Below are positions 1-9,912 of a stretch of 64,000 nucleotides of DNA, in pieces; the first letter of the stretch is position 1, and each line of letters starts with the position of its first letter. Below the pieces are notes generated by a model, which ran no database searches, was not told where the DNA came from, and was given only the letters and a program-made list of their open reading frames with translations. The DNA is from Oscillibacter ruminantium GH1. GTDB lineage: Bacteria > Bacillota > Clostridia > Oscillospirales > Oscillospiraceae. The position numbers and the translations under genes are program-made. The DNA is taken from NCBI RefSeq assembly GCF_000307265.1, contig NZ_DF158900.1, positions 208,849-272,848 on the forward strand. The letters are read 5' to 3'.

Positions 1-1
1 T

Positions 2-121
2 GGCCAGTTCGCCGCTGAAGTCCGCGAGAAGCGTCCTCCCGAGCCTTATAAGGGCAAGGGTATCAAGTATGCTGACGAGGTCATCCGCCGCAAGGTTGGT
101 AAGACCGGCGCCAAGAAGTAA
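2..121 (+). CDS. rplF: 50S ribosomal protein L6, C-terminal part
   Basis: Only the last 39 codons are inside the window. The tail contains the L6 signature [13 protein letters not shown], the conserved C-terminal loop of the protein, and ends in a Lys-rich tail. L6 sits near the GTPase centre of the large subunit. It lies 14 bases before rplR, as in the standard bacterial spc operon. The start is outside the window. Confidence 0.93.
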   Translation, partial: GQFAAEVREKRPPEPYKGKGIKYADEVIRRKVGKTGAKK

Positions 122-135
122 GGAGGTGTGCCGAA

Positions 136-495
136 ATGATTAAAAGACCGAATACCAATGCTCAGCGCCTGAAGCGCCACAAGAGGGTGCGCTCCAAAAT
201 CTCCGGCACTGCCGCTGCTCCCCGTCTGAACGTGTTCCGCAGCGAGGCCAACATCTATGCCCAGATTATCGACGACGTGAAGGGCGAGACTCTGGTCGCC
301 GCGTCTTCTCTGGATAAAGAGATCGCTGGTTACGGCGGCAACATCGCCGCTGCCACCGCAGTTGGCAAGCTCGTTGCAGAGCGGGCCAAGGCGAAGGGGA
401 TCGAAAACGTTGTTTTTGATCGTGGCGGTTATCTGTACCATGGCCGTGTTCAGGCACTGGCCGACGGCGCCCGCGAGGGCGGCCTGAAGTTTTAA
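136..495 (+). CDS. rplR: 50S ribosomal protein L18
   Basis: A 119-residue protein, the usual size for L18, which binds 5S rRNA in the large subunit. The basic N-terminus, the block RLNVFRS and the C-terminal run [20 protein letters not shown] are typical of the family. An AGGAGGTG ribosome site precedes the ATG. It sits between rplF and rpsE in the conserved order. Confidence 0.97.
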   Translation: MIKRPNTNAQRLKRHKRVRSKISGTAAAPRLNVFRSEANIYAQIIDDVKGETLVAASSLDKEIAGYGGNIAAATAVGKLVAERAKAKGIENVVFDRGGYLYHGRVQALADGAREGGLKF

Positions 496-513
496 TCGGA
501 GGAGGTAAACAAC

Positions 514-1014
514 ATGCCTAGATTTGAAAGAGAACCCAGCGAGTATGCCGAGAAGGTTGTTGCCCTCAACCGAGTTTCCAAAACTGTTAAGGGCGGCCGC
601 GTGATGAAGTTCTCCGCTCTGGTCGTTGTCGGCGATCAGAAGGGCAAGGTCGGCTATGGTTTGGGCAAGGCCGCCGAAGTTCCCGAGGCGATTCGCAAGG
701 GCCTGGAGTCCGCAAAGAAGAACATGATTACCGTGACGCTGTCCGGTTCCACGATTCCCCATGAGGTGATCGGTGAAGCCGGCGCAGGCCGCGTGCTGAT
801 GAAGCCCGCAGCCCCCGGTACCGGCGTGATCGCCGGCGGCGCTGTTCGTGCCGTCGTGGAAGCTGCCGGAATTAAGGATATCCGTACTAAATGCCTGCGC
901 TCCAACAACGCTAACAACGTGGTTGCAGCCGCATTCGAGGGCCTGAAGTCCATGCGTGGACCTGAGGAAGTGGCCCGTATTCGCGGCAAGAGCGTCAGCG
1001 ATATTGTGGGTTAA
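514..1014 (+). CDS. rpsE: 30S ribosomal protein S5
   Basis: A 166-residue S5. The N-terminal double-stranded-RNA-binding-like domain (about residues 10-75, with [16 protein letters not shown]) and the C-terminal domain ([19 protein letters not shown]) are both present. S5 acts in decoding accuracy and helicase activity at the mRNA entry. GGAGGT precedes the ATG; the gene follows rplR by 18 bases. Confidence 0.98.
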   Translation: MPRFEREPSEYAEKVVALNRVSKTVKGGRVMKFSALVVVGDQKGKVGYGLGKAAEVPEAIRKGLESAKKNMITVTLSGSTIPHEVIGEAGAGRVLMKPAAPGTGVIAGGAVRAVVEAAGIKDIRTKCLRSNNANNVVAAAFEGLKSMRGPEEVARIRGKSVSDIVG

Positions 1015-1027
1015 GGAGGGGCTTAAA

Positions 1028-1210
1028 ATGGCAAACTTGAATATTAAGCTCGTCAAGAGCCTGAACGGTCGTCTGGAAAAGCAGATTCTGACCGCCCATT
1101 CCCTGGGCCTGCGTAAGATCGGTGACATCACCGTGCAGCCCGACAACGACCAGACCCGCGGCAAGATCGCCAAGATCGGCTATCTGCTGCAGGTCGCTGA
1201 AGTGAAATAA
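1028..1210 (+). CDS. rpmD: 50S ribosomal protein L30
   Basis: A 60-residue L30, the normal bacterial length. I chose the ATG at 1028, after AAGGAGGGG, and not an upstream in-frame ATG at 956 that lies inside rpsE. The block SLGLRKIGD is the family signature. It sits between rpsE and rplO as expected. Confidence 0.96.
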   Translation: MANLNIKLVKSLNGRLEKQILTAHSLGLRKIGDITVQPDNDQTRGKIAKIGYLLQVAEVK

Positions 1211-1224
1211 GGAGGCACGGAAAC

Positions 1225-1665
1225 ATGAAACTCAACGAACTGTCTCCCGCCGAAGGCTCCGTCCAGTCTGCTTACCGCAAAGGCCGGGGTGCCGGCAGCG
1301 GCAACGGCAAGACCGGCGGCCGCGGCCACAAGGGCCAGAAGGCCCGTTCCGGCGGCAAGGTCCGCGTCGGATTCGAAGGCGGCCAGATGCCTCTGGCTCG
1401 CCGCGTTCCTAAGCGCGGCTTCAACAACATCTTTGCAAAGCCCCTTGAGATCATCAATCTCAGCGCTCTGAACGCTTTTGAAGACGGCGAAACCGTCACC
1501 GCAGAAGCGCTGCTGAGCAAGGGCATCCTTTCCAAATGCACCTATGGATTCAAGGTGCTGGGCAACGGCAAGGTCACCAAGAAGGTGACGGTGCAGGCCT
1601 CTGCCTTCTCCGCGTCTGCCAAGGAGGCAATCGAGGCAGCCGGCGGAAAGGCCGAGGTGAAGTAA
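1225..1665 (+). CDS. rplO: 50S ribosomal protein L15
   Basis: A 146-residue L15 with the glycine-rich, basic N-terminal extension ([24 protein letters not shown] split over residues 21-44) that threads into 23S rRNA, and a globular C-terminal half. It ends one base before the secY start, so the two are probably translationally coupled. Confidence 0.97.
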   Translation: MKLNELSPAEGSVQSAYRKGRGAGSGNGKTGGRGHKGQKARSGGKVRVGFEGGQMPLARRVPKRGFNNIFAKPLEIINLSALNAFEDGETVTAEALLSKGILSKCTYGFKVLGNGKVTKKVTVQASAFSASAKEAIEAAGGKAEVK

Positions 1666-1666
1666 C

Positions 1667-3037
1667 GTGATCCAAACGATTCGCAAAGCATGGGGTATCC
1701 CCGAGCTGCGGAAGAAGATCATTTTCACTTTGCTGATTTTGCTCATTTTCCGCATCGGTAACGCCATCACCGTTCCCTATGTGGATGTGGCGACACTGTC
1801 CAGCTATCTGAACAGCCAGTCCACCACAATTTTGGGACTGTATAACGTGATGAGCGGCGGCGCGTTCGCCCAGGCCACGGTCTTCGCATTGAGCATTCAG
1901 CCCTATATCAACAGCTCCATCATCATCCAGCTGCTGACCGTTGCCATTCCCGCTCTGGAGCGGCTGGCAAAGGACGGCGGCGAGGAAGGCCGGAAGAAGA
2001 TCCAGTCCATCACCCGGTATGCGACGGTTGCCATTGCAATTTTGCAGGCTTTCGGCTACTATATGATCATGAAGCGGTACGGCATTTTGACCGACACCAG
2101 TATTTGGGCTGCATTGGTTATCATGGTATCCTTTATCGCGGGTTCTTCCTTCGTCATGTGGATGGGCGAGCAGGTCACGGAATTCGGTATCGGCAACGGT
2201 ATCTCCATCATCCTGTTTGCAGGTATCCTGTCCCGCGTTCCCAGCATGGTGTCCAGCATGGCCACCGGCGTGAGCACTTGGTCCGGCATTCGGAGCGGGA
2301 GCCTCACCGCGGATACGCTGACCTCTGCCGGTTATACGGCGGCACAGGCGCAGAACGTGCTGAATCAGTCGCTGGCTCCTTGGGGTGTGGCACTGATCGT
2401 GGTCGGTATTCTGGCACTGATTGTGTTCATCGTCTTCATCAACGGCGCCGAGCGCCGCATTCCCGTCCAGTATGCCAAGCGGCAGGTGGGCCGGAAGATG
2501 TACGGTGGCCAGACCTCTACGCTTCCCATGAAGGTGAATATGTCCGGCGTTCTGCCCATCATCTTCGCGCAGTCCATCGCCTCCCTGCCGGCCACCATCA
2601 TGGCGTTTACCGGCGTGGGTGAGGAGGGAACCTTCAGCTATGCGCTGTCTCAGTTCCTGGATACCAAGTCCATCCTCTATATGGTGGTGTACTTCATCCT
2701 GATTATTGGCTTCAGCTATTTCTACTCCACTATTCAGTTCAATCCCGTAGAAATTGCCAACAACCTGAAAAAGCAGGGCGGCTTTATCCCCGGTTTCCGT
2801 CCTGGCAAGCCCACTGTGGACTTCATTAAGAAGGTTTTGAGCAAAGTGACGCTCTTTGGCGCCATCTATCTGGGCATTGTGGCTCTGTGCCCCCTGATTG
2901 CGGGCAAGGCCCTGAACAGCAGCTCTCTGGGAATTGGCGGTACTTCCGTCATCATTATCGTCGGCGTTGCGCTGGAAACAGTGCAGGCCTTGGAGTCTCA
3001 GATGCTGATGCGCCAGTATAAGGGCTTCCTGGAATAA
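1667..3037 (+). CDS. secY: Protein translocase subunit SecY
   Basis: A 456-residue integral membrane protein with about ten hydrophobic segments, the pore of the Sec translocon. The signatures GNGISIILFAGI, the RRIPVQYAKRQVGR cytoplasmic loop and QQ/RQYKGFL end are visible. The GTG start at 1667 lies one base after the rplO stop, and the ribosome site AAGGAGG falls inside rplO, which implies coupling. adk follows 17 bases later. Confidence 0.97.
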   Translation: MIQTIRKAWGIPELRKKIIFTLLILLIFRIGNAITVPYVDVATLSSYLNSQSTTILGLYNVMSGGAFAQATVFALSIQPYINSSIIIQLLTVAIPALERLAKDGGEEGRKKIQSITRYATVAIAILQAFGYYMIMKRYGILTDTSIWAALVIMVSFIAGSSFVMWMGEQVTEFGIGNGISIILFAGILSRVPSMVSSMATGVSTWSGIRSGSLTADTLTSAGYTAAQAQNVLNQSLAPWGVALIVVGILALIVFIVFINGAERRIPVQYAKRQVGRKMYGGQTSTLPMKVNMSGVLPIIFAQSIASLPATIMAFTGVGEEGTFSYALSQFLDTKSILYMVVYFILIIGFSYFYSTIQFNPVEIANNLKKQGGFIPGFRPGKPTVDFIKKVLSKVTLFGAIYLGIVALCPLIAGKALNSSSLGIGGTSVIIIVGVALETVQALESQMLMRQYKGFLE

Positions 3038-3054
3038 GAAAGAGGCGAAATGGA

Positions 3055-3687
3055 ATGAAACTGATCTTATTGGGCGCTCCCGGCGCCGGTAAAGGCACAC
3101 AGGCCGAAATCCTGTGTAAAGAGTTTTCCATTCCCACGATTTCAACCGGCAATATTCTCCGCGCGGCCATTAAAAATGGAACACCTACCGGCCTGAAGGC
3201 AAAGGCCTTCATGGACGCGGGCAAGCTGGTTCCGGATGACGTCATTATCGGCGTCATCACGGACCGGCTGGCGGAGGCGGATTGCGCAGGCGGCTATATT
3301 CTGGACGGGGTGCCCCGCACCATCGCTCAGGCAGAGGCGCTTGAAAAGGCCGGAATCAACTTTGATGATGTGGTTTCCATTGAGATCTCCGATCAGGAGA
3401 TCGAGGAGCGCATGGCGGGCCGCCGGGTGTGCGAGCACTGCGGAGCCAGCTTTCATGTGGTCGCTGTCCCTCCGAAAAAAGAGGGCATTTGCGACAAGTG
3501 CGGCGGCAAGTTGAGCCGCCGGCACGACGATGACCCCGAGGTGGTGGAGCACCGCTTGGAGGTCTATCACAAAGAGACAGAGCCGCTGAAGGACTTCTAT
3601 AAGTCCCGGGGCGTTCTGAAGTCTGTGGAGAACCAGTCCAGCGTGGCTGCCACCTCACAGGCGATCCTCCACGCGTTGGGGAGATGA
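3055..3687 (+). CDS. adk: Adenylate kinase
   Basis: A 210-residue long-form adenylate kinase, which makes 2 ADP from ATP and AMP. The P-loop GAPGAGKGTQ is at residues 7-16 and the substrate motif DGVPRTIAQAE in the middle. The lid domain carries two CxxC pairs (CEHC and CDKC), the zinc-binding lid common in Gram-positives. It is in its usual place between secY and map. Confidence 0.97.
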   Translation: MKLILLGAPGAGKGTQAEILCKEFSIPTISTGNILRAAIKNGTPTGLKAKAFMDAGKLVPDDVIIGVITDRLAEADCAGGYILDGVPRTIAQAEALEKAGINFDDVVSIEISDQEIEERMAGRRVCEHCGASFHVVAVPPKKEGICDKCGGKLSRRHDDDPEVVEHRLEVYHKETEPLKDFYKSRGVLKSVENQSSVAATSQAILHALGR

Positions 3688-3694
3688 GATTAGA

Positions 3695-4447
3695 ATGATT
3701 ATTCTCAAATCCTCAGAGGAGATCGACTTGATGCGCCGAGCGGGAAAACTTACCGCGGCTGCCCGTGCCTTGGCAGGGGAATTGGTAAAGCCCGGCGTAA
3801 CAACCCAGGAGATCAACGACGAAGTGGAGCGATTTATTCGCAAAGCGCACGCGGTGCCGTCCTTCCTGCATTATCAGGGGTATCCGGCGTCCGTCTGCAT
3901 CAGCGTCAACGACGAGATCATCCACGGCATTCCCGGCAAACGGGTGCTGCAAGAGGGCGATATTGTCAGCGTGGATGTGGGCGCATACATCGGCGGGTTC
4001 CACGGCGACTGCGCGGCAACTTTTGCCTGCGGACAGATTGCCCCGGAGGCTCAGGATCTGATCGATGTGACCAGACAGAGCTTTTTCGAGGGAATTGCGC
4101 AGGCAAGAGAAGGCAACCGTATCGGAGATATCTCCGCAGCGGTGCAGGCTTATGTGGAATCCCGCGGGTATTCCATCGTGCGGGAATACGTCGGACATGG
4201 TGTCGGCGCGAACATGCACGAATCCCCAGAAATCCCCAATTACGGTCACCCCGGCCGGGGTCCCAGACTCTTGCGGGGAATGACCCTTGCGGTCGAACCC
4301 ATGGTAAACGGCGGTTCTGCCTCCATTTACCAAATGAGCGATGGTTGGACGGTCCGCACTGCGGACGGAAAGAACGCCGCCCACTATGAAAACACGATCC
4401 TGATTACCGACGGTGAGCCGGAAATTTTGACGGCCCCTGCGATTTGA
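3695..4447 (+). CDS. map: Type I methionine aminopeptidase
   Basis: A 250-residue enzyme that removes the initiator methionine from new proteins. The five metal ligands of the family are visible: Asp94, Asp105, His168, Glu201 and Glu232, with His175 as the second active-site histidine. The start follows the adk stop by seven bases. It lies in the ribosomal operon, as in most Firmicutes. Confidence 0.97.
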   Translation: MIILKSSEEIDLMRRAGKLTAAARALAGELVKPGVTTQEINDEVERFIRKAHAVPSFLHYQGYPASVCISVNDEIIHGIPGKRVLQEGDIVSVDVGAYIGGFHGDCAATFACGQIAPEAQDLIDVTRQSFFEGIAQAREGNRIGDISAAVQAYVESRGYSIVREYVGHGVGANMHESPEIPNYGHPGRGPRLLRGMTLAVEPMVNGGSASIYQMSDGWTVRTADGKNAAHYENTILITDGEPEILTAPAI

Positions 4448-4457
4448 GAGAGCGCGT

Positions 4458-4742
4458 ATGGAGATCGCAAAATCTAATATTGTACGATCGAATGCCGGCA
4501 GAGACCGGGGAAAGCTGTTTTGCGTGATGAGCGTGGAAGGGGAGTACCTGTTGTTGGCAGACGGCAAATCGCGGAAGGTTGAGTCGCCAAAGCGCAAAAA
4601 GCGCAGACACGTGCTTTTTGTTGCGGATGACGACACCCGCCTTTCCGCAAAGATCAAGGGCGAAGAAAAAGTCACAAACAGTGAACTTCGCAGAGCCCTC
4701 GCGGAATACCGCGAGGAGGTTCATCCGGACCAGGAGGGATAA
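4458..4742 (+). CDS. KOW-domain, L14e-like RNA-binding protein
   Basis: A 94-residue basic protein with an N-terminal KOW-like motif (about residues 8-35, GRDRGKLFCVMSVEGEYLLLA) followed by a Lys/Arg block. Clostridia commonly carry such a protein between map and infA; it is thought to bind ribosomal RNA, but its role is not established. It is close to its neighbours on both sides, so it is cotranscribed with them. Confidence 0.85.
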   Translation: MEIAKSNIVRSNAGRDRGKLFCVMSVEGEYLLLADGKSRKVESPKRKKRRHVLFVADDDTRLSAKIKGEEKVTNSELRRALAEYREEVHPDQEG

Positions 4743-4745
4743 GGC

Positions 4746-4964
4746 TTGGCAAAATCCGATATGATCGAAGTAGAGGGCGTTGTGGTCGAATCCATGCCCA
4801 ACACCACATTCAAAGTGGATATCGGCAATGGACACACGATTTTAGCGCATATCTCCGGAAAACTCAGAATGAATTTCATCAGGATCCTGCCTGGCGACAA
4901 GGTCACGGTGGAAATGTCCCCCTACGACCTGACCCGAGGCCGGATCACCTGGCGTACTAAGTAA
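4746..4964 (+). CDS. infA: Translation initiation factor IF-1
   Basis: A 72-residue single OB-fold protein, the standard size. The family motifs [27 protein letters not shown] and the end LTRGRITWR are all present. It starts with TTG at 4746, four bases after the KOW gene, with the ribosome site AGGAGG at 4732-4737. IF-1 blocks the ribosomal A site in initiation. Confidence 0.97.
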   Translation: MAKSDMIEVEGVVVESMPNTTFKVDIGNGHTILAHISGKLRMNFIRILPGDKVTVEMSPYDLTRGRITWRTK

Positions 4965-5021
4965 CAACACTGCCCGCGCCGCATCTTGCGGCTGGGAACA
5001 AAAGCTGAAAGGAATGGTTAG

Positions 5022-5138
<117 letters not shown>

Positions 5139-5163
5139 TTAAATATGGAGGTGCTTTAAGACT

Positions 5164-5529
5164 ATGGCACGTATCGCCGGCATTGACCTGCCGAAGGATA
5201 AGCGGATCGAGATCGGACTGACTTATATCTACGGAATCGGCAGAAAGAGCGCCAAGGATATCTTGGCGCAGACGGGTATCAACCCCGACATCCGCGTGAA
5301 GGATCTGACAGACGCCGATGAGCAGAAGCTCCGCGACGCTATCGAGACCTATTCCGTGGAAGGCGACCTGCGTCGCCAGACCGCACTGGACATTAAGCGC
5401 CTGACGGAGATCGGCTGCTATCGCGGCGTCCGTCATCGCAGAGGTCTGCCTGTCCGCGGACAGCGCAGCAAGACCAATGCGCGTACCCGCAAGGGTCCTA
5501 AGAAGACCATTGCGAACAAGAAGAAGTAA
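5164..5529 (+). CDS. rpsM: 30S ribosomal protein S13
   Basis: A 121-residue S13 with the helix-two-turn-helix core ([14 protein letters not shown]) and the basic C-terminal tail containing [13 protein letters not shown], which contacts the P-site tRNA. The start [10 protein letters not shown] is typical. It is followed by rpsK after 15 bases. Confidence 0.98.
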   Translation: MARIAGIDLPKDKRIEIGLTYIYGIGRKSAKDILAQTGINPDIRVKDLTDADEQKLRDAIETYSVEGDLRRQTALDIKRLTEIGCYRGVRHRRGLPVRGQRSKTNARTRKGPKKTIANKKK

Positions 5530-5544
5530 GGAAGGAGAACGAAA

Positions 5545-5952
5545 ATGGCAACAGCTAAAGCAGCAGCCGGCAAGAAAGTTGTCCGGCGCCGTCGCGAAAA
5601 GAAGAATATCGAACGTGGTCAGGTCCATATCCGTTCTTCTTTCAATAACACCATGGTGACTGTCACTGATTCGCAGGGCAATGCGCTCTCCTGGGCTTCC
5701 TCTGGCGGCCTCGGCTTCCGTGGAAGCAAGAAGTCCACGCCCTTTGCGGCCCAGACTGCAGCGGAAACTGCGGCAAAGGCCGCCATGGAGCACGGACTGA
5801 AGACCGTCGAGGTCTTCGTGAAGGGACCCGGTCAGGGCCGCGAGGCCGCGATCCGGGCACTGCAGGCCGTGGGTCTGGAAGTGACGATGATTAAGGACGT
5901 CACCCCGATCCCCCACAACGGCTGCCGTCCCCCGAAGCGTCGCCGTGTCTGA
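5545..5952 (+). CDS. rpsK: 30S ribosomal protein S11
   Basis: A 135-residue S11, part of the platform near the E site. The blocks [25 protein letters not shown] and the end [12 protein letters not shown] are diagnostic. GGAAGGAG precedes the ATG. It sits in the alpha-operon order rpsM-rpsK-rpsD-rpoA. Confidence 0.98.
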   Translation: MATAKAAAGKKVVRRRREKKNIERGQVHIRSSFNNTMVTVTDSQGNALSWASSGGLGFRGSKKSTPFAAQTAAETAAKAAMEHGLKTVEVFVKGPGQGREAAIRALQAVGLEVTMIKDVTPIPHNGCRPPKRRRV

Positions 5953-5972
5953 TTTGAAGGAGGTAAAACTTT

Positions 5973-6575
5973 ATGGCTAAGAATATGCAGCCCATTGCCA
6001 AGCGCTGCAAGACTCTGGGCATTTCTCCTGCCGTGATGGGTTACGCCAAGAAAGACACAAAGCGTAATCCCGGCGGCCAGATGAGAAAGAAGAAGAGCGA
6101 ATACGCGACCCAGATGAACGAGAAGCAGAAGGTCAAGTTTATTTACGGCATTCTGGAAAAGCAGTTCCACAGCTACTATGAAGCGGCTGTGGCGACCCCG
6201 GGCAAGACCGGCGACAACCTGCTGATCACCGTGGAGCGCCGTTTGGACAACGTTGTGTACCGTATGGGCTTTGCCATGACTCGCCGTGAGGCCCGTCAGC
6301 TGGTGAGCCATGGGCACTTCACCGTCAACGGTAAGAAGGTTAACATCGCTTCTTATTTGGTTAAGGCCGGAGACGTGATCGAGGTTGTGGAATCCAGCCG
6401 CTCCTCTGTTGCGTTCAAGCGTCTGGTTGGTGAGAACGCCGTGATGTTCCTGCTGCCCGCATGGCTGGAGCGTGAGAAGAATACCCTCAAGGGCACTGTT
6501 ACTCGGATGCCCACCCGCGAGGATATCGATCTTCCCATTGAGGAACACCTCATCGTCGAGTTGTACTCCAAGTAA
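5973..6575 (+). CDS. rpsD: 30S ribosomal protein S4
   Basis: A 200-residue S4, a primary 16S rRNA binder. The S4 RNA-binding domain is at about residues 88-150 ([33 protein letters not shown]). Unlike many S4 proteins, the N-terminal region has no CxxC zinc knuckle, so this is the zinc-free form. In many bacteria S4 represses its own operon; no such structure was tested here. Confidence 0.97.
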   Translation: MAKNMQPIAKRCKTLGISPAVMGYAKKDTKRNPGGQMRKKKSEYATQMNEKQKVKFIYGILEKQFHSYYEAAVATPGKTGDNLLITVERRLDNVVYRMGFAMTRREARQLVSHGHFTVNGKKVNIASYLVKAGDVIEVVESSRSSVAFKRLVGENAVMFLLPAWLEREKNTLKGTVTRMPTREDIDLPIEEHLIVELYSK

Positions 6576-6662
6576 TTGGAGGACGCCCTCAAAGATGACA
6601 GGAACCGAACGCAGCCTGCTGTTTAGCTTGGCTGCAATGAGAAGATGAAGGAGGGTAACTGC

Positions 6663-7619
6663 ATGATCGAAATCGAAAAGCCCCAGATCGAGTGTATCGA
6701 AGCTCCCGGTGATATCACCTACGGTAAGTACGTGGTGGAGCCGCTGGAGCGGGGCTATGGCACCACGCTGGGCAATGCGCTTCGCCGCATTATGTTGTCG
6801 TCTTTGCCCGGCACCGCTGCGACCTCCATCAAGATCGCCGGCGTCCAGCACGAATTTTCCACCATCCCCGGAGTCAAGGAGGATGTGACGGAGATCGTCC
6901 TGAATATCAAGGGCCTTCTGACCAAACTCCACGGCGAGAGCGGGAAGACGGTCTATGTCGAGGCAGTTGGCCCCTGTGAGGTCACTGCCGGGGATATCAA
7001 GGCTGACGGCGAGGTGGAGGTCCTGAATCCCGAGCTCCACATTGCCACGCTGGATAACGGCGCAACGCTGAATATGGAAATCACCCTGTCTCACGGCCGG
7101 GGTTATGTGTCTGCGGACAAGAACAAGCAGTCCATGAGCCAGCAGGTGATCGGCGTGATCCCCATTGATTCGATCTATACCCCGGTGTATAAAGTCAACT
7201 ACACTGTGGAGCCCACCCGCGTGGGTACGTCCAGCGACTTCGACAAGCTGACGCTGGAAGTCTGGACCGATGGAACTATTTCCGCCCGGGACGCTGTGTC
7301 CTTGGGTGCCAAGATTCTCTGCGATCACTTCACCCTGTTCACCGATCTCTCTGAGAACGTGGGCAGCAAGCCCACGGTGGTGGAAAAGGGTGAGACGCAG
7401 AGGGACAAGGTTTTGGAGATGACCATTGAAGAGCTGGATCTCAGCGTGCGCAGCTTTAACTGCCTCAAGCGCGCCAACATCAACACCGTCGAGGACTTGA
7501 TCTCCAAGACCGAAGACGAGATGATGAAGGTTCGTAATCTGGGCCGCAAGTCCCTTGAGGAAGTGATCAATAAGCTGGCCATGATGGGTCTGTCTCTGGC
7601 AGACGAAGAGAACAACTGA
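6663..7619 (+). CDS. rpoA: RNA polymerase subunit alpha
   Basis: A 318-residue alpha subunit. The N-terminal domain dimerises and holds beta and beta-prime ([18 protein letters not shown]); the C-terminal domain (about residues 245-315, [13 protein letters not shown] and LGRKSLEEV) binds UP elements and activators. I chose the ATG at 6663 after GGAGGG over an in-frame ATG at 6645 that overlaps the ribosome site. Confidence 0.97.
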   Translation: MIEIEKPQIECIEAPGDITYGKYVVEPLERGYGTTLGNALRRIMLSSLPGTAATSIKIAGVQHEFSTIPGVKEDVTEIVLNIKGLLTKLHGESGKTVYVEAVGPCEVTAGDIKADGEVEVLNPELHIATLDNGATLNMEITLSHGRGYVSADKNKQSMSQQVIGVIPIDSIYTPVYKVNYTVEPTRVGTSSDFDKLTLEVWTDGTISARDAVSLGAKILCDHFTLFTDLSENVGSKPTVVEKGETQRDKVLEMTIEELDLSVRSFNCLKRANINTVEDLISKTEDEMMKVRNLGRKSLEEVINKLAMMGLSLADEENN

Positions 7620-7629
7620 CTTTTTAATG

Positions 7630-7649
7630 CCCGGCGGGAGACCGCCGGG
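7630..7649 (+). other. Hairpin between rpoA and rplQ
   Basis: Eight-base-pair perfect GC stem (7630-7637 with 7642-7649) closed by a GAGA tetraloop, just after rpoA and before the rplQ ribosome site. No T-run follows, so it is more likely an RNA-stability or processing element than a terminator. Confidence 0.55.
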
Positions 7650-7681
7650 GCAGAAAATTCCCGATAAGGAGGAATACCGAA

Positions 7682-8026
7682 ATGCCCGGAACCCGTAAAC
7701 TCGGTAAGACAACGGACCAGCGTATGGCGATGCTTCGCCAGCAGGTCACCGATTTCCTGGACAAAGGCACCATGGAAACCACCGTTACCCGTGCCAAGGA
7801 GATCAAGCCTTTGGCCGAGAAGATGATTACCTTGGGGAAGAAGAATGATCTGGCTGCTTATCGTCAGGCCATGAGCTTTATCACCCGCGAGGATGTGTGC
7901 AAGAAGATCTTCAAGGAGCTTGCCCCCACCTATGCGGAGCGCAACGGCGGTTATACCCGCATCGTTCGTACCGGCGTCCGTCGCGGCGATGCCGCTGAGA
8001 CGGCCATTATTGAACTTGTGAAGTAA
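7682..8026 (+). CDS. rplQ: 50S ribosomal protein L17
   Basis: A 114-residue L17 with the usual N-terminus ([16 protein letters not shown]) and the C-terminal block [31 protein letters not shown] is placed before the ATG. It is the last gene of the ribosomal operon and is followed by a strong terminator. Confidence 0.97.
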   Translation: MPGTRKLGKTTDQRMAMLRQQVTDFLDKGTMETTVTRAKEIKPLAEKMITLGKKNDLAAYRQAMSFITREDVCKKIFKELAPTYAERNGGYTRIVRTGVRRGDAAETAIIELVK

Positions 8027-8054
8027 AGCGTTCAATCTCCCTAACAAATAGTCT

Positions 8055-8097
8055 AAAAGCTCTTTCCCATGTGGTTTGCCCATGGGAAAGGGCTTTT
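8055..8097 (+). terminator. Terminator of the ribosomal operon
   Basis: Seventeen-base arms (8055-8071 and 8081-8097) pair along their full length with one G-T pair, around a nine-base loop. The 3' arm ends in TTTT and is followed by GCTTTG. It directly follows rplQ. Confidence 0.85.
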
Positions 8098-8158
8098 GCT
8101 TTGCCCTGCAAGAATTGGTCCCATTTTCCATAAGAAACCTTTCCGGTTGTGGGGAATC

Positions 8159-8188
8159 TTGCATCACAGGTGGGTTTTATGCTACAAT
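8159..8188 (+). promoter_or_regulatory. Sigma-A-type promoter for the GIY-YIG/Spx gene
   Basis: TTGCAT at 8159-8164, an 18-base spacer and TACAAT at 8183-8188, about 40 bases before the ATG at 8228. It lies after the rplQ terminator, so the gene has its own transcription start. Confidence 0.55.
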
Positions 8189-8227
8189 ACCAGCAACGAG
8201 ATGAGTGGACGGGGTGGAAACGGCGAG

Positions 8228-8890
8228 ATGTATTACGTGTATTTGCTGCGCTGTGGGGATGGTTCCCTTTATGCCGGCATCACCACCGACCTGACCCGCC
8301 GCCTTGCGGAGCATCAAGGACAGGGTGGAAAGGGTGCAAAATATACCATCGCTCACCGCGCTGTTCAAATGGAGGGCGCGTGGACGGCGGCAGATCGCTC
8401 CGCCGCATCCCGGCTGGAATATCGCATCAAGCATCTGAGCCGTGCGGAGAAGGAGCGTCTGCTTTTGGGACAGGCCCCGGACTGCTTAGACCTGACTGGC
8501 TATACGCGGCTTTCCATGAAATTGACGGGAGGAATTCGAGAGATGTTGTTTGTATGTTATCCAAAATGCTCCACTTGCGCAAAGGCAAAGGTGTTACTGG
8601 ACGCGCGAGGGCTTTCCTACGATTCGAGGGACATTAAGGAGGAGCGGCCTACGGAGGCGGAGCTGCGGGCATGGCACGCTAAAAGCGGCTTGCCGCTAAA
8701 ACGCTTTTTCAATACCAGCGGCCTTGTCTATAAGGCGCTAGGGCTTTCCGCAAAGCTGACGGACATGAGTGAGGACGAGCAGTTTGCCTTGCTGGCGACA
8801 GATGGAATGTTGGTGAAGCGTCCCATTCTCGTGGGAGATGAATTTGTATTGGTAGGCTTCCGCGAGAGCCAGTGGGAAGAGAAGCTGTGA
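8228..8890 (+). CDS. GIY-YIG nuclease domain fused to an ArsC/Spx-like domain
   Basis: One open frame of 220 residues. Residues 1-90 are a UPF0213/YhbQ-like GIY-YIG domain ([22 protein letters not shown]). Residues 106-220 are a full ArsC/Spx-family thioredoxin fold with CSTC, NTSG and KRPILVG. Between them an in-frame ATG at 8543 has its own ribosome site (GGGAGGA), so a separate Spx-like protein may also be made. Elsewhere the two domains are usually separate genes. The start at 8228 is the first M before the domain; the ribosome site is weak. Whether the fusion is real or comes from a lost stop codon cannot be told from the sequence alone. Confidence 0.8.
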   Translation: MYYVYLLRCGDGSLYAGITTDLTRRLAEHQGQGGKGAKYTIAHRAVQMEGAWTAADRSAASRLEYRIKHLSRAEKERLLLGQAPDCLDLTGYTRLSMKLTGGIREMLFVCYPKCSTCAKAKVLLDARGLSYDSRDIKEERPTEAELRAWHAKSGLPLKRFFNTSGLVYKALGLSAKLTDMSEDEQFALLATDGMLVKRPILVGDEFVLVGFRESQWEEKL

Positions 8891-8936
8891 GTGCGGCTCA
8901 CTGAAAATGCGGAACACCTATTTTCCAAAAAGAAAG

Positions 8937-8966
8937 AAATGGCCGCCCAACAGGGCGGCCATTTTT
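8937..8966 (+). terminator. Terminator after the GIY-YIG/Spx gene
   Basis: Perfect 12-base arms (8937-8948, 8953-8964), four-base loop, then T-rich sequence. The minus strand also reads into T-rich sequence, so it may also stop transcription coming from endonuclease IV on the other strand. Confidence 0.85.
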
Positions 8967-9041
8967 GTTCAAAGACTGGGACGATAAACCACTCTTGCGA
9001 AGAACGGGGCGGCGAAACGCCGTTGGGCCTCTTGCGAACCT

Positions 9042-9878
9042 TCAGTCTTGATATACGCTTTTCAGCAGAGAAATTTCCCGTCCGTATCCGCTCACATCCT
9101 CCTGTGGTGTTTCCAGATAGAAGGGCAGGTTTCGAAGGCTGGGATGATTGATGAGGGCCGTGAAGGCCGAAAGGCCAATGCTGCCCTCCCCTATTTTTTC
9201 ATGGCGGTCCTTGTGGCTGGAAAACGGATTTTTGCTGTCGTTCAAGTGGATGGCCCGCAGACGGTCAAGGCCCACGGTCCGCTCAAAGGCATTCAGCACG
9301 CCGTCCAGATCGTTTACCAGATCATATCCGCCGTCGTAGACGTGGCAGGTGTCCAGACACACGCCCAAAAGCTCCGGGTGCTCCACGCGGTCAATAATGG
9401 ACCGCAGTTCCTCAAAAGTGCGGCCCACCTCGCTGCCCTTGCCCGCCATCGTCTCAAGAAGTACCGTGGTGGATTGTCCGGGCCGCAGAACCGCGTTCAG
9501 CGCCTCCGCAATCAGAGCAACGCCCACGTCGAGCCCCTGCTTGACATGGCTGCCGGGATGGAAGTTATAGAGACTGCCGGGGAGGTGCTCCAGCCGCGCA
9601 AGATCGTCCGCCATGGTATTTAGGGCAAATTCCCGAAGTCCGGGATCAGCGGCGCAGCAGTTCAGCGTATAAGGCGCGTGGGCCAGAATGGGGAACAGGC
9701 CGTGTTCTTCCGCAAAGGCGCGGTAAGCGGCGATATCCGCCTCGTTCAGCGGTTTTGCCGCTCCGCCCCGGGGGTTGCGGGTAAAGAACTGGAAGGTGTT
9801 GGCGCCGATTTCCACCGCCGTTTTCCCCATGGACAAAAAACCCTTGGAGGAGGAGAGATGACATCCAATTTTCAGCAT
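9042..9878 (-). CDS. nfo: Endonuclease IV (AP endonuclease)
   Basis: A 278-residue protein of the family size, a TIM-barrel metal enzyme that cuts DNA 5' to abasic sites in base excision repair. Family blocks: GCHLSSSKG at the start, [59 protein letters not shown]. The start is the ATG at 9878 after AAAGGA; an in-frame ATG 15 bases upstream is possible. It follows the zinc-ribbon gene by 34 bases and is probably cotranscribed with it. Confidence 0.95.
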   Translation of the reverse strand: MLKIGCHLSSSKGFLSMGKTAVEIGANTFQFFTRNPRGGAAKPLNEADIAAYRAFAEEHGLFPILAHAPYTLNCCAADPGLREFALNTMADDLARLEHLPGSLYNFHPGSHVKQGLDVGVALIAEALNAVLRPGQSTTVLLETMAGKGSEVGRTFEELRSIIDRVEHPELLGVCLDTCHVYDGGYDLVNDLDGVLNAFERTVGLDRLRAIHLNDSKNPFSSHKDRHEKIGEGSIGLSAFTALINHPSLRNLPFYLETPQEDVSGYGREISLLKSVYQD

Positions 9879-9912
9879 GTGAGGTCCTTTCATCAGTGAA
9901 TATTTGAGCAAC

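Noticed and set aside
46..1173. Long minus-strand open frame opposite rplR-rpsE-rpmD
   Set aside because: It lies opposite clear ribosomal genes; the open frame comes from their GC-rich codon use.
1574..3145. 523-codon minus-strand frame opposite secY
   Set aside because: Antisense shadow; low-complexity His/Gln/Asp composition and no known domain.
5832..7712. 626-codon minus-strand frame opposite rpsK-rpsD-rpoA
   Set aside because: Antisense to three conserved genes and shows no domain.
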